Positions 17,902 through 26,410 of a stretch of 64,000 bases of DNA are shown here, one piece after another (position 1 is the first letter of the stretch; each line of letters begins with the position of its first letter). A program made the translations under genes and the position numbers. The stretch comes from Flammeovirgaceae bacterium UBA2371 (GTDB taxonomy: Bacteria > Bacteroidota > Bacteroidia > Cytophagales > Cyclobacteriaceae): assembly GCA_002345965.1 (NCBI GenBank), contig DDTF01000030.1, forward strand, positions 135,358 through 199,357. The letters run 5' to 3'. Under the pieces are notes generated by a model. The model worked only from the letters and a program-made list of their open reading frames with translations, searched no databases and was not told the origin of the DNA.

Positions 17902-18674
17902 TCTAAAAGTCTGTCAGTAGCCTCGGCATTGATATCAATATCGTCTTCACCCACATTGTCATAGGGGTTTTCCAAATGATCCTGAATGTTGTCAAGGCTC
18001 ACCAGAATGAAACTGTATAAAATTGGCATTACATATACCAGCTGAGGTGAATACGTATTGAAACTGTTGGCAAAATACGGCCCGTAAATAATAGGGAAAA
18101 CGTAAATGAAGACCTTGCTGTAGGCCCTTAGCGTAACCGGAGTACGATAATTGTGAATCACCTTCATGTTATCAAAGGCAATGATCATTTTGCTCACATA
18201 TTGGCTCACCCTGGAAATCTCACCACTCTGTACACCCAGGCCACGCATCTCCATGGTATAGGAAGATAGCCTTGAAAACAATTGATACAATTTTACTTCA
18301 TTGTCGTGCCAGTGCTCCATTTTTCTTTCTGCCAACATGTCCCTCATCAGCCTGAACAATTCAGTGATCAATTCTCGGGTCCGTTGTGGCAGGTCGCTGC
18401 TCTTGTCGGTTGTCCAATCACGGGTAGCATAATAAAGTGCGATGGCGTGACCCTTAAAGTCAGCAAGACGCTGCAAGGCATTTTCTCGTCTGTTGTATGC
18501 CGACCCAATGGAAAATACAACAGGAAATACAATGGCCACCCCTACCAACATGTCGGGAAAGCTGGCAACAAGATTCAGTCGATAGCAAAAATAAGTGCTG
18601 ACAATCGACAAAAAGGTGACTATAAATGTCTTATAGTTAATAATTAGCGAAAAGCTTTTGAGGATTCCTCTCAT
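17898..18674 (-). CDS. Four-helix membrane protein, possibly bestrophin-like
   Basis: The 258-residue protein has paired hydrophobic segments at both ends (TFIVTFLSIVSTYFCY, MLVGVAIVFPVVFSIGSAY; VFIYVFPIIYGPYFA, LVYVMPILYSFILVSL) around a long soluble helical middle. This layout, together with the acidic ending DNIQDHLENPYDNVGEDDIDI, recalls bestrophin-family channels, whose fourth helix is followed by a similar ENPF-type segment. The match is suggestive rather than firm, and no pore-defining residue was confirmed. Confidence 0.6.
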   Translation of the reverse strand: MRGILKSFSLIINYKTFIVTFLSIVSTYFCYRLNLVASFPDMLVGVAIVFPVVFSIGSAYNRRENALQRLADFKGHAIALYYATRDWTTDKSSDLPQRTRELITELFRLMRDMLAERKMEHWHDNEVKLYQLFSRLSSYTMEMRGLGVQSGEISRVSQYVSKMIIAFDNMKVIHNYRTPVTLRAYSKVFIYVFPIIYGPYFANSFNTYSPQLVYVMPILYSFILVSLDNIQDHLENPYDNVGEDDIDINAEATDRLLD

Positions 18675-18765
18675 AGAGATTGTGACAAGGATTAGTATAT
18701 TAAATCAATATTAGCCAAATATTATTTTATTTTAAATGACCCTAGTCACCTATAATTGATTTCTA

Positions 18766-19815
18766 ATGCCAGAAGATAATCTATTAAAGCTGGCCTCATG
18801 GCATCCCTCTTCGGAAAGCATGCAGGTTACCACCATTGATGCGCACACCGGTGGAGAACCACTCAGAATTATCACTGGTGGCCTCCCTCCACTTGAAGGC
18901 AGTACCATTCTTGAAATGAGAAGGTTCATGAAAACCCATCTCGACCAATACAGAAAAGCGCTGATGTGGGAACCAAGAGGGCATGCCGATATGTACGGTT
19001 GTATCATTACTCCACCTGTAACAGAGGAAGCAGATTTTGGAGTACTGTTCTTGCACAACGAAGGATACAGCACCATGTGTGGTCATGGAATTATTGCTGT
19101 CACCAAGGTAGTACTGGAATGCGGGATGATTCCTATTAAACACCCGATCACCCAAGTGAACATCGATTCCCCGGCTGGACTCATCAGGGCTACAGCAAAT
19201 ATTAAAAACACGAAGGTGGAAAGCGTTTCGTTTATCAATGTTCCCTCCTTCGTTCAGGCCCTGGATCAAGTAGTGGAAGTTCCAGGTCTCGGCAAAATCA
19301 ACTATGACATTGCCTATGGTGGAGCTTTTTATGCGTATGTAAATGCCAGGAAGGCGGGTGTGGGCCTTCTCCCTAAAGACCATGATGAATTGATTAAGAA
19401 GGGAATGGCCATCAAAAGGGCTGTGATGGAGCAATTTATATTTAAACATCCTTTCGAACCCGATCTGAATTTTCTCTATGGAACCATTTTCATTGGAGAT
19501 GCCACCAGCTCCCAGGCGAACAGTCGCAACGTATGCATTTTTGCAGAAGGTGAAGTAGACAGAAGTCCGACAGGCACAGGAGTAAGCGGGCGCCTGGCCT
19601 TGCATTATGCCAGAGGCGACATCAAAATAGGGGAGCCAATAGTAATAGAGAGCATAGTTGGCAGTTCATTCAAGTGCAGTATAAACGAAGTGACACAATT
19701 TGGGCCCTACAAAGCGGTGATTCCGAAGGTGGAAGGCAAAGCTTATATTACCGGCAAACATACTTTTATCATGGACCCCGAAGATCCACTCAGGGAGGGT
19801 TTCATATTCCGGTAA
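18766..19815 (+). CDS. Proline racemase family: probable trans-3-hydroxy-L-proline dehydratase
   Basis: The 349-residue protein has the proline racemase two-domain fold. The first catalytic base is Cys105 in STMCGHG. The second position, Cys in racemases and 4-hydroxyproline epimerases (DRSPCGTG), is Thr269 here (DRSPTGTG). The Cys/Thr pair is the signature of trans-3-hydroxy-L-proline dehydratases, which form 1-pyrroline-2-carboxylate. The enzyme is cytoplasmic. No other hydroxyproline catabolic gene is adjacent. Confidence 0.88.
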   Translation: MPEDNLLKLASWHPSSESMQVTTIDAHTGGEPLRIITGGLPPLEGSTILEMRRFMKTHLDQYRKALMWEPRGHADMYGCIITPPVTEEADFGVLFLHNEGYSTMCGHGIIAVTKVVLECGMIPIKHPITQVNIDSPAGLIRATANIKNTKVESVSFINVPSFVQALDQVVEVPGLGKINYDIAYGGAFYAYVNARKAGVGLLPKDHDELIKKGMAIKRAVMEQFIFKHPFEPDLNFLYGTIFIGDATSSQANSRNVCIFAEGEVDRSPTGTGVSGRLALHYARGDIKIGEPIVIESIVGSSFKCSINEVTQFGPYKAVIPKVEGKAYITGKHTFIMDPEDPLREGFIFR

Positions 19816-19871
19816 ACCTTTCAAATGTATCCGTGGAGTAATTGGGATAATATTCGTGAATCGTTGGTAAC

Positions 19872-20273
19872 CTACTTCGCATCCTCCAGTTCATCATTAT
19901 GGGCAAAGTAATGGATTCCCAAACTTCCTCCGTTGTAAGACTTAAACCTGAGCACATCCCCTACCTGTTTGTTTTCAAAATGATGCAGTTTACAATTTAC
20001 TTTAAAAATATTTCCGTCATCCATTTTCACTGTAGCAATCCATCGGTCTCGCGCCTGGGAGGAAATAAGCTGGGGGCGCGAACGGCTGCCCATATGGTAT
20101 TGACCGCTTTGCATTTTACCCGGTATATATTCCATGCTTACAATTACCCCCTCATGAAATTCTGGCTTATCAAACAAAATGTCATAAACAATCCAGACGG
20201 TCGCTACAGCAATGGCAATAATCAATAACCAGGTGAGCGGGTGTGTCTTAATTTTTTTCGGAGTGGTTTCCAT
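19872..20273 (-). CDS. Single-pass membrane protein of unknown function
   Basis: The 133-residue protein has a basic N terminus, one transmembrane helix (about 13-31, LTWLLIIAIAVATVWIVYD) and an extracytoplasmic beta-rich domain of about 95 residues (GVIVSMEYIPGK, RWIATVKMDDGNIFKVNCKL, GDVLRFKSY). The domain looks like a small beta-barrel with several H/Y/R residues. No family was recognised. The gene is monocistronic. Confidence 0.7.
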   Translation of the reverse strand: METTPKKIKTHPLTWLLIIAIAVATVWIVYDILFDKPEFHEGVIVSMEYIPGKMQSGQYHMGSRSRPQLISSQARDRWIATVKMDDGNIFKVNCKLHHFENKQVGDVLRFKSYNGGSLGIHYFAHNDELEDAK

Positions 20274-20303
20274 ACAATGAATGATTAATAATATTTAGAG
20301 TTG

Positions 20304-20423
20304 ATGCAGACCAATTGCCATAAACACAGTACAAGCGCTATGCAGACCTACCTTAAAAAAACCAAGAAAAGAAAGGGAAAAACCAAGACTACTCCTCCTT
20401 GGTACAATTCGGATGGAATGTAA
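20304..20423 (+). CDS. Candidate lysine-rich microprotein (39 aa)
   Basis: An open frame from ATG 20304 (or the in-frame ATG 20340) encodes a very basic peptide containing MQTYLKKTKKRKGKTK followed by TTPPWYNSDGM. The same MQT codons occur at both candidate starts. The composition (K/R/T-rich core, aromatic tail) resembles very small ribosome-associated proteins, but no family was recognised and no clear ribosome-binding site is visible. Confidence 0.25.
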   Translation: MQTNCHKHSTSAMQTYLKKTKKRKGKTKTTPPWYNSDGM

Positions 20424-20532
20424 AACCAAAGAAAATTCCGAATTTCAGAATACCACCACGGGGAAGAATACAGAAATAAATTTATGTAAAAAGATTATAC
20501 AGATTTATAAAAACCTTAAAAAAACTTTTTCC

Positions 20533-21516
20533 CTATTTCAAGGGTCGTTTTTTGATCATTCCGCCTTTGGTGTCCTTGATACTACTCATGACCATAAAGG
20601 CATTGGGGTCAATTTTCTCAGTTTCTGCCTTAAGTTTGGCTATTTCTAATCGAGTAATTACTGTATAAATAATATCCGAAGGATTCAAGTTGTCACCACG
20701 TTTGCCAAAACCGCGTTTGCCGTTATAAATGGTTACACCTCGTCCCAAACGTTCGGTTATCATTTTTCGGAGTTCTTCACTATGGGATGAAATGATAGTG
20801 ACGCCCGTATATTCTTCTACCCCTTCCACAATAAAATCCACTGTTTTGGAAGCCGCCAGATAGGTTAAAATCGAATAAAGGGCTGTTTCAATAGAAAGTA
20901 AATAGGCAGCTACGGAGAAGATCATAATATTGAACAAAAGGATGATATCCCCTATGGTTAATCCCGTTCGTCTGCTTAAGTGGATGGCCAGCACCTCAGT
21001 GCCATCGAGCACACCACCACCTCGAATCGACAATCCGATCCCAGCTCCAAGAAAAAACCCACCAAACACAGAAATCAATAATTTATCTGATGTGATGACA
21101 GGATAATCGATTATGGATAATGCAATGGCAAGTCCAACTATAGCAGTTATGCTCTTAAAAGCAAATGATTTGCTGATTTGAGCATAACCCAAAATCATGA
21201 AAGGCAGATTAATCACTAAAATGAGAATGGGAAGCGAAAATCCTGTAACAGCAGTGACCAACAAAGATATACCAGTAACACCACCATCAATAAAATTATT
21301 GGGTAAGAGAAACCCTTTTAAACCAAAGCCAGCCGACAAAATCCCAAATGAAATTAAGAGAATATCCTTGTACAGATGGGTTGCAGTTACCCTTAGCTTG
21401 TAAAACTCTTTGGCAACATCATAATTGCTGATTGTTTCCTCAGGATTATTCTTCTTGAGATGATTCCAGACACGCTGAAAAATAACCTGCTTAAAAAATG
21501 GATTGGCTTTGTTCAT
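20533..21516 (-). CDS. YitT family membrane protein (DUF161 plus DUF2179)
   Basis: From ATG 21516 the product has 327 residues; a longer frame starts at 21543. Five or six membrane segments form the YitT/DUF161 region (DILLISFGILSAGFGLKGFLLPNNFIDGG, PILILVINLPFMILGY, DGTEVLAIHLSRRTGLTIGDIIL). A C-terminal cytoplasmic DUF2179 domain follows (EYTGVTIISSHSEELRKMI...RGVTIYNGKRGFGK). These proteins are widespread inner-membrane proteins with no firmly assigned substrate. The fold is complete and the gene is monocistronic. Confidence 0.92.
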   Translation of the reverse strand: MNKANPFFKQVIFQRVWNHLKKNNPEETISNYDVAKEFYKLRVTATHLYKDILLISFGILSAGFGLKGFLLPNNFIDGGVTGISLLVTAVTGFSLPILILVINLPFMILGYAQISKSFAFKSITAIVGLAIALSIIDYPVITSDKLLISVFGGFFLGAGIGLSIRGGGVLDGTEVLAIHLSRRTGLTIGDIILLFNIMIFSVAAYLLSIETALYSILTYLAASKTVDFIVEGVEEYTGVTIISSHSEELRKMITERLGRGVTIYNGKRGFGKRGDNLNPSDIIYTVITRLEIAKLKAETEKIDPNAFMVMSSIKDTKGGMIKKRPLK

Positions 21517-21613
21517 GATCTTCAACTGCGATTCACATTGCACACAGGCTTGGTGACAAGATAGCTAAAATACTTCCACAGATGGCCGCTTCAATAAACT
21601 ACCTTATTGCCTA

Positions 21614-21871
21614 TTATTTTCTTTTGAATTTTTCCTCCCACCAGCTCGCCTCTTTTTGCTTTTGTATCTGGCCTTCTTCCAGCATTTTTTGTAAACGGGG
21701 ATTTACCTCGCCCTGAGAAGTGAGGTGATATTGGCCACACTCGTCACATTGATAAACACCAACCGGACGACTACCTTTACCGTATCGATAAGCAACATGA
21801 GCTCCTATCAGTGCTTCTTCCGCCAATGCATAGGTGGCATGACATCGTTTATGGGTAGGACAAGTCATCAT
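21614..21871 (-). CDS. Small zinc-ribbon-like protein
   Basis: The 85-residue protein has two Cys pairs (CPTHKRC near the N terminus and CDECGQYH about 30 residues later), the spacing of a treble-clef or zinc-ribbon site, followed by a charged helical tail ending WWEEKFKRK. It probably binds zinc and possibly nucleic acid or protein; the family was not identified. MM gives two equivalent starts. Confidence 0.7.
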   Translation of the reverse strand: MMTCPTHKRCHATYALAEEALIGAHVAYRYGKGSRPVGVYQCDECGQYHLTSQGEVNPRLQKMLEEGQIQKQKEASWWEEKFKRK

Positions 21872-22016
21872 CTTAAAGATTCATGAAAATGGATTCATTC
21901 CCTTTAAATTAACAGGTTCCAGCTTTCCAATCAATCTCTGCGCCCTTTAATTTAAATCCTTCTGTAATGTTTAATCTGAATCCCGCCTGTAGGACAACGC
22001 AAAGGAACATTCCCTA

Positions 22017-22913
22017 TCACTTTTTCAATTCTCCTCTTACCCACCTGTTCATGCTAAAAGTGACCTTGCCAAAAAGATAACCTACGCCCAGCGCCAACGG
22101 ATAATCACTGGCCCAATGCACACCATTATTGACCATAGCCAAACCTACCAGACCAATCAGGCTAAAACCAACAGGTTGAATCCATTTCTTGTCAGGGTAG
22201 TTGAGCGTTAAGATAGTCGTTGTAGCCATCATCGTGGCAAGGTGACCAGAAGGAAAAGCATCGTAGCTCGGTACTTTACTTTGATACACAACAGGATTGG
22301 TAAAGGGTTGCCATCGGCCTCCCGAAGTAGTAGCAACGAAAGGACTTTCACGTCCGGAAATTCGTTTGACAAATTGGGTCGTAATTCCTACTGCCAGTAG
22401 AGCTTGCAAAAGCTGACTGGATACATGAAGAGATTTGTAATCCTGCTTAATTTTTCCATGAAGGTAAAGCCCAGTACATATCAATATACTTGTTGATCCT
22501 TCCCCGATGGAATAAAAAAAGGTGTTAAGATTTTGAGGAACCTCGTAAACATTCACTTCCATATTGCCAACATCAAAACCTATTAGTGTTTTGTATCTTC
22601 TTTCTGGATCCAGATTTATTCTTTGTGATAATCGAAATATGCCATCATTAATAGATTGATCTAAGGGAATAAGCAATAAAGTGGATCCTGTAATGACAGA
22701 AAGCGCTATGACACTTTTTCTCTGAAAAGTTTGTTTGGCACCTTTGCTAAAGGTCTGTGGGGGCAATGAGGTAATAAAAGAAAAGTTTTTGGGCTTAGCA
22801 TATACAAAACCATCACCATCGTAAAGGTAGTGTGAGGTGTCACTTTGTGCCTGTACTCTATTTTGTATTGAGATTAAAACTAATATAGCACATCCCATTA
22901 CGCGATAGTTCAT
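22017..22913 (-). CDS. PAP2-family membrane phosphatase
   Basis: The 298-residue protein has a signal/anchor segment ending RVQAQ and several membrane helices. PAP2 motifs are visible: KRISGRESP (variant of KxxxxxxRP), PSGHLATMMA, and HWASDYPLALGVGYLFGK carrying the catalytic His and Asp. PAP2 enzymes dephosphorylate lipid phosphates such as phosphatidic acid or undecaprenyl-pyrophosphate. Motif 1 is somewhat degenerate. It lies 10 bp after an LTA-synthase-like gene on the same strand, so the pair may act on the same lipid or on phospho-head groups at the cell surface. Confidence 0.88.
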   Translation of the reverse strand: MNYRVMGCAILVLISIQNRVQAQSDTSHYLYDGDGFVYAKPKNFSFITSLPPQTFSKGAKQTFQRKSVIALSVITGSTLLLIPLDQSINDGIFRLSQRINLDPERRYKTLIGFDVGNMEVNVYEVPQNLNTFFYSIGEGSTSILICTGLYLHGKIKQDYKSLHVSSQLLQALLAVGITTQFVKRISGRESPFVATTSGGRWQPFTNPVVYQSKVPSYDAFPSGHLATMMATTTILTLNYPDKKWIQPVGFSLIGLVGLAMVNNGVHWASDYPLALGVGYLFGKVTFSMNRWVRGELKK

Positions 22914-22923
22914 AAATGTGATG

Positions 22924-24318
22924 CTATTTCATCAATCCATTTTTAAAAGAAGCACTTGCTGTCTGGTACCAACTAATGGCTTCCTGAAGCAGGGTTGTAT
23001 CAACAGGCCCATGTTCTGTCTGTTCACTGCCATGCAGCGTAAAATACATTGTCTCCTTTTGCGGCATTAAAACCACAAGTTCATTGCCCTTTATAAATCC
23101 CAAGCTCTGGTAGGTGCTTACGAAAGCACGTTCCCTTCCTGGTTCAAGAGTAGCCATATCGTAGCCAAAAAATTTACTTGTATAAGAAAATTTCAACAAC
23201 CCTAAAACGGTTGGCCCTATATCAATTTGACTCATCAAACGATTCATAATACCTGGTTCAATAAACCCAGGTGAATAGATAAGCATAGGAATGTGATACT
23301 TGTCCACCGGCAATTCCGTTTTACCTGCACTAGAAGCACAGTGATCTGCCACAATAATCACCAGCGTATTTTCAATCCAGGATTTTTTCCTAATCTTTTT
23401 AATAAACTTACCAATCGCATAGTCGGTGTACTTCACTGCGCCATTCCGCCCCGTATGGGATGGTATATCTATTCTACCATCTGGATAGGTATAAGGTCTG
23501 TGATTACTGGTTGTCATGATATGAGCAAAAATCGGCTTACCTATTGCTACTGTTTTGTCTATTTCTTTGGTAGCCAGATCAAACAGGTTTTCATCCGCAA
23601 TTCCCCAAATATTTTCATAGTCAATTTCATCATCCTTCAGCTCCACACGGTCCACTACCTCATAGCTATTGTTGGAGAAAAAATAATTCATGTTATCGAA
23701 GTATCCGTAGCCACCATAAATGTATTTACTTTCATAACCCTTTTCCCTGAATACTCTTCCTAGGGAAAACAAGTGCTCATTGTGCGGTCTGCGTACAATA
23801 GATTGTCCAGGTGTTGGTGGAATACATAATGAAAGTGCTTCTAATCCGCGTACCGTGCGCGTACCCGTAGCGTATAAATTGGTAAACAAAAGACTATGGC
23901 TAGCCAATGAATCCAGAAAAGGCGTAATTTGTTCCTTGTTACCGAAAATGCCCATAAAATCTGCACTGAAACTTTCAACGCTGATCATTATAACATTCAT
24001 TTTCTTCTCGGGCCCTTTACCATTAATGCTCCTTTCTACAGAATAGCTTGAAGTGTCTGTAAAAGTAGATTCATTTGTCGCAAGGAGCTGACGAACGGTT
24101 TCAAAAGCTTTTTTCTCTGTCACACCAGCATAGAATTGGTCATAGTCAAGTTCATTGTTAAGATAAGCAGCAAAAAGTTCGTACAGGCCATTACCAGCCA
24201 ACTCATTGGCGAGGGTGCTGTTGCTGAAACGGTGCATATTGGTGTCTACCAATAAGTAAGAGAATAGAGGAAGCGATGCAATCGCCAAAAACCATATTGT
24301 TCTTTTCCTAAATGACAT
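22924..24318 (-). CDS. LTA-synthase-like sulfatase, catalytic half (split gene)
   Basis: The 464-residue frame starts with the last membrane helix of the family (TIWFLAIASLPLFSYLLVD) and continues into the alkaline-phosphatase-superfamily catalytic domain. Metal/nucleophile segments are NVIMISVESFSADFMG (Glu), ATGTRTVRGLEALSL (catalytic Thr region), HIMTTSNHRPY and IIVADHCASSAG (Asp-His). In LtaS-like proteins this domain transfers phosphoglycerol or phosphoethanolamine groups at the outer face of the inner membrane. The first membrane helices are encoded by a separate frame upstream (24334-24843), in the same reading register but separated by two adjacent stop codons. Either the two proteins assemble or the gene is decaying. 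Confidence 0.85.
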   Translation of the reverse strand: MSFRKRTIWFLAIASLPLFSYLLVDTNMHRFSNSTLANELAGNGLYELFAAYLNNELDYDQFYAGVTEKKAFETVRQLLATNESTFTDTSSYSVERSINGKGPEKKMNVIMISVESFSADFMGIFGNKEQITPFLDSLASHSLLFTNLYATGTRTVRGLEALSLCIPPTPGQSIVRRPHNEHLFSLGRVFREKGYESKYIYGGYGYFDNMNYFFSNNSYEVVDRVELKDDEIDYENIWGIADENLFDLATKEIDKTVAIGKPIFAHIMTTSNHRPYTYPDGRIDIPSHTGRNGAVKYTDYAIGKFIKKIRKKSWIENTLVIIVADHCASSAGKTELPVDKYHIPMLIYSPGFIEPGIMNRLMSQIDIGPTVLGLLKFSYTSKFFGYDMATLEPGRERAFVSTYQSLGFIKGNELVVLMPQKETMYFTLHGSEQTEHGPVDTTLLQEAISWYQTASASFKNGLMK

Positions 24319-24333
24319 GGATATGATATATTA

Positions 24334-24843
24334 TCAATAAATTGTCCATGAACGTAACTGGTATACAATGAATGTTGTTAGCGCCAGAGCTACTGCCACG
24401 AACCATTCTACTGGGTACGACTGTCTGATGTTGCCAATCACCTCTGTGGTATATACCAGGTAATCAACCGCTATAAAATTGAATCTGGTGGTAAACTCCT
24501 CCCAAAAGAACCATTCCGATATCGAATCGAAAATCAGCAGTAATATGAAGAAAAACAAAATAAGGTTAAGAACGTACCCATGCCATCTTTTACGAAACAA
24601 CCACTCCGGACAAAGCCAAAGGTAAACAAGCAAGGGGATGATAAAGTAAGTAGACGTGACCAGATCAAAAAAGAAACCCACAAAGAAGGATTCCAGTATG
24701 GTAAATAAAGTGAGTTCTCCCGTTCGCTGAGAGGAAAAAAACAAAATCATCCTTGTAAGAAGAGAAATGCCAATAAAACAGAAGGCAAGCAGAGCAATGA
24801 GGCCAAACCGGTGATTCCTTACCTTATATATAAGCGAACTCAT
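24334..24843 (-). CDS. LTA-synthase-like protein, N-terminal membrane half (split gene)
   Basis: The 169-residue product has four hydrophobic segments (FGLIALLAFCFIGISLLTRM, FTILESFFVGFFFDLV, LNLILFFFILLLIFD, WFVAVALALTTFIVYQL). It has the family-typical stretch between helices, FIAVDYLVYTTEVIGNIRQSYP. It ends RSWTIY, then TGA TAA, and the same frame resumes 18 bases after the TGA at the ATG of the catalytic half. Intact relatives have both parts in one chain, so this is half of a split or disrupted gene. Confidence 0.8.
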   Translation of the reverse strand: MSSLIYKVRNHRFGLIALLAFCFIGISLLTRMILFFSSQRTGELTLFTILESFFVGFFFDLVTSTYFIIPLLVYLWLCPEWLFRKRWHGYVLNLILFFFILLLIFDSISEWFFWEEFTTRFNFIAVDYLVYTTEVIGNIRQSYPVEWFVAVALALTTFIVYQLRSWTIY

Positions 24844-24969
24844 GTTTTGAATAGAAACAACTACTTACCACACGCTACCTTTTGATCAAAGGTTGGTTTA
24901 CTTATAAAAAATAAGTCAGCACCATGACTTTATTCGGAGGTCAAAGAAAAGTGTGTTTACATAATCGGT

Positions 24970-25704
24970 TTATTTCAGTGAGATCACAGCATTGATTCCA
25001 ATGCTTCCATTTTGATATGCTGGCACCGCCAGCACTTTTGTTTTTTTAATCTTCCTTTCATCATGTAGCCAATACACTAGGTTAGTGGAGAGCATTCCTA
25101 CGCCCGCTCCTACTAGCACATCAGTACTCCAGTGCCGGTTGTTCATGATCCGGAGTACGCCTACCGAAGTGGCCACACCATAGGCCAGCACACTGTATAC
25201 AGGGTAAAGCTTGCCGTATTCTTTGTGCATAAAGGTAGCGGCAACAAATGCCTGAGCTGTATGCCCTGAAGGAAATGAATTTGGAATTCCAGTGTCAGGC
25301 CGTGGTATTCTCGTGGCATTCTTTACAGAGAAAACTATAGCAGAAGTAAGCAATTCCGATTTTACTAACAACCACATCTGCTCCTGAAAGCTATTCTTTC
25401 CTTTTATCCCAATTGCGTTTAAAGTCAATACCCCGGCAATAGGTGAATATTGAATGTAATCGTCCGCATGGGTGCGAAAAGTTGAAAATTTTTCATTCCG
25501 CTCTTCATACAAATCTGCTCTACCAATAAAATCAACATCCGTAATTGCAACTGCTCCCGCAACCATTAAGACTAAAGGAACTTTCACCGATCGCAGCAGC
25601 CGGTCTCTTTTCATCTCCTTTTGCACCATAGCAGAATCTATTTGGCCAATGACCTGACTGGTAAAGAGAAGGCAAATGAGTACAGAAATGGGTATCTTTA
25701 ACAT
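24970..25704 (-). CDS. PAP2-family phosphatase, secreted or membrane-bound
   Basis: From ATG 25704, which starts a signal peptide (MLKIPISVLICLLFTSQVIGQ), the product has 244 residues; a 27-residue upstream extension of the frame is unlikely to be translated. The three PAP2 motifs are well formed: KNATRIPRP, PSGHTAQAF and RIMNNRHWSTDVLVGAGVG. It is distinct in sequence from the PAP2 protein at 22017 and lies on the other side of the split LTA-synthase-like gene. Together they suggest a lipid-phosphate or head-group remodelling locus. Confidence 0.9.
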   Translation of the reverse strand: MLKIPISVLICLLFTSQVIGQIDSAMVQKEMKRDRLLRSVKVPLVLMVAGAVAITDVDFIGRADLYEERNEKFSTFRTHADDYIQYSPIAGVLTLNAIGIKGKNSFQEQMWLLVKSELLTSAIVFSVKNATRIPRPDTGIPNSFPSGHTAQAFVAATFMHKEYGKLYPVYSVLAYGVATSVGVLRIMNNRHWSTDVLVGAGVGMLSTNLVYWLHDERKIKKTKVLAVPAYQNGSIGINAVISLK

Positions 25705-25945
25705 TGAGTTAACGGAATTAGATGCATAACCAATACGGCCAGAATCTAATAATGGTGGGTTATCTATTATATTATTTAGAACCAACCATTCTATACCTTG
25801 TTGCGTGATTAGGTAAAGAGTAATGAATCGGATTCTTTAAAGAAGGTATATCGAAGAGCGAGACCTCTATAAGCTGCTGGATTCCTGTAGAAAAGGGAAT
25901 CGTGCTAGTCAGGATCGGCTATATAAGGAGTACTATGCTTACTCG

Positions 25946-26410
25946 ATGGGCATTTGTCTTCGCTACTCCAGAACAAGGGAAGAAGCCGTTGAAATTGTGA
26001 ATGATGGTTTTATCAAAATATTTACTAAGCTGGACCGGTATTCAAAAGGATTGTCATTCAAAGGTTGGCTAAGAAGGATAATGATTAATTCTGCTATAGA
26101 CTATTTTCGTAGAAATGAAAAACATTATAACAGCCTTGATATTTCCCATGGACAATATGAAACTGCCAACGAAACTATTCTCGATCAATTAGCAGCAGAA
26201 GAAATCATTGCCGCAATTCAAAGGCTACCACCATCATATCGATTGGTGTTCAACCTATTTGCGATAGAAGGTTTCAAACATGAAGAGATAGCACACCAAC
26301 TTAATATTAGCATAGGCACTTCCAAATCAAATCTTGCAATTGCAAGAATTAAACTTCAAAAAATATTATTATCAGAGAGAGAAAAATTAAGCAAGGAACA
26401 AAATGGATGA
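25946..26410 (+). CDS. ECF-type RNA polymerase sigma factor with a damaged or unusual start
   Basis: From the first usable ATG (25946) the product has 154 residues: the end of sigma region 2 (DGFIKIFTKLDRYSKGLSFKGWLRRIMINSAIDYFRR) and region 4 with HTH (LPPSYRLVFNLFAIEGFKHEEIAHQLNISIGTSKS). Family members begin about 35 residues earlier. That sequence is present in frame from 25841 (YIEERDLYKLLDSCRKGN), but an in-frame ATG at 25823 is separated from it by TAA (MNRIL-stop). It overlaps the next gene by 8 bp; that gene's N terminus looks like an anti-sigma region, the usual pairing. Confidence 0.85.
   Translation: MGICLRYSRTREEAVEIVNDGFIKIFTKLDRYSKGLSFKGWLRRIMINSAIDYFRRNEKHYNSLDISHGQYETANETILDQLAAEEIIAAIQRLPPSYRLVFNLFAIEGFKHEEIAHQLNISIGTSKSNLAIARIKLQKILLSEREKLSKEQNG

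Noticed and set aside
18796..19605. Long (269-residue) minus-strand ORF inside the hydroxyproline dehydratase gene
   Set aside because: It lies wholly within a gene with clear catalytic motifs. The translated sequence shows no family features.
22924..26410. Alternative genetic code or stop-codon readthrough to explain the in-frame stops in the LTA-synthase-like and sigma genes
   Set aside because: TGA, TAA and TAG all end many intact genes in this window, and the two lesions use different stop contexts. Local mutation, split genes or sequence error is simpler.
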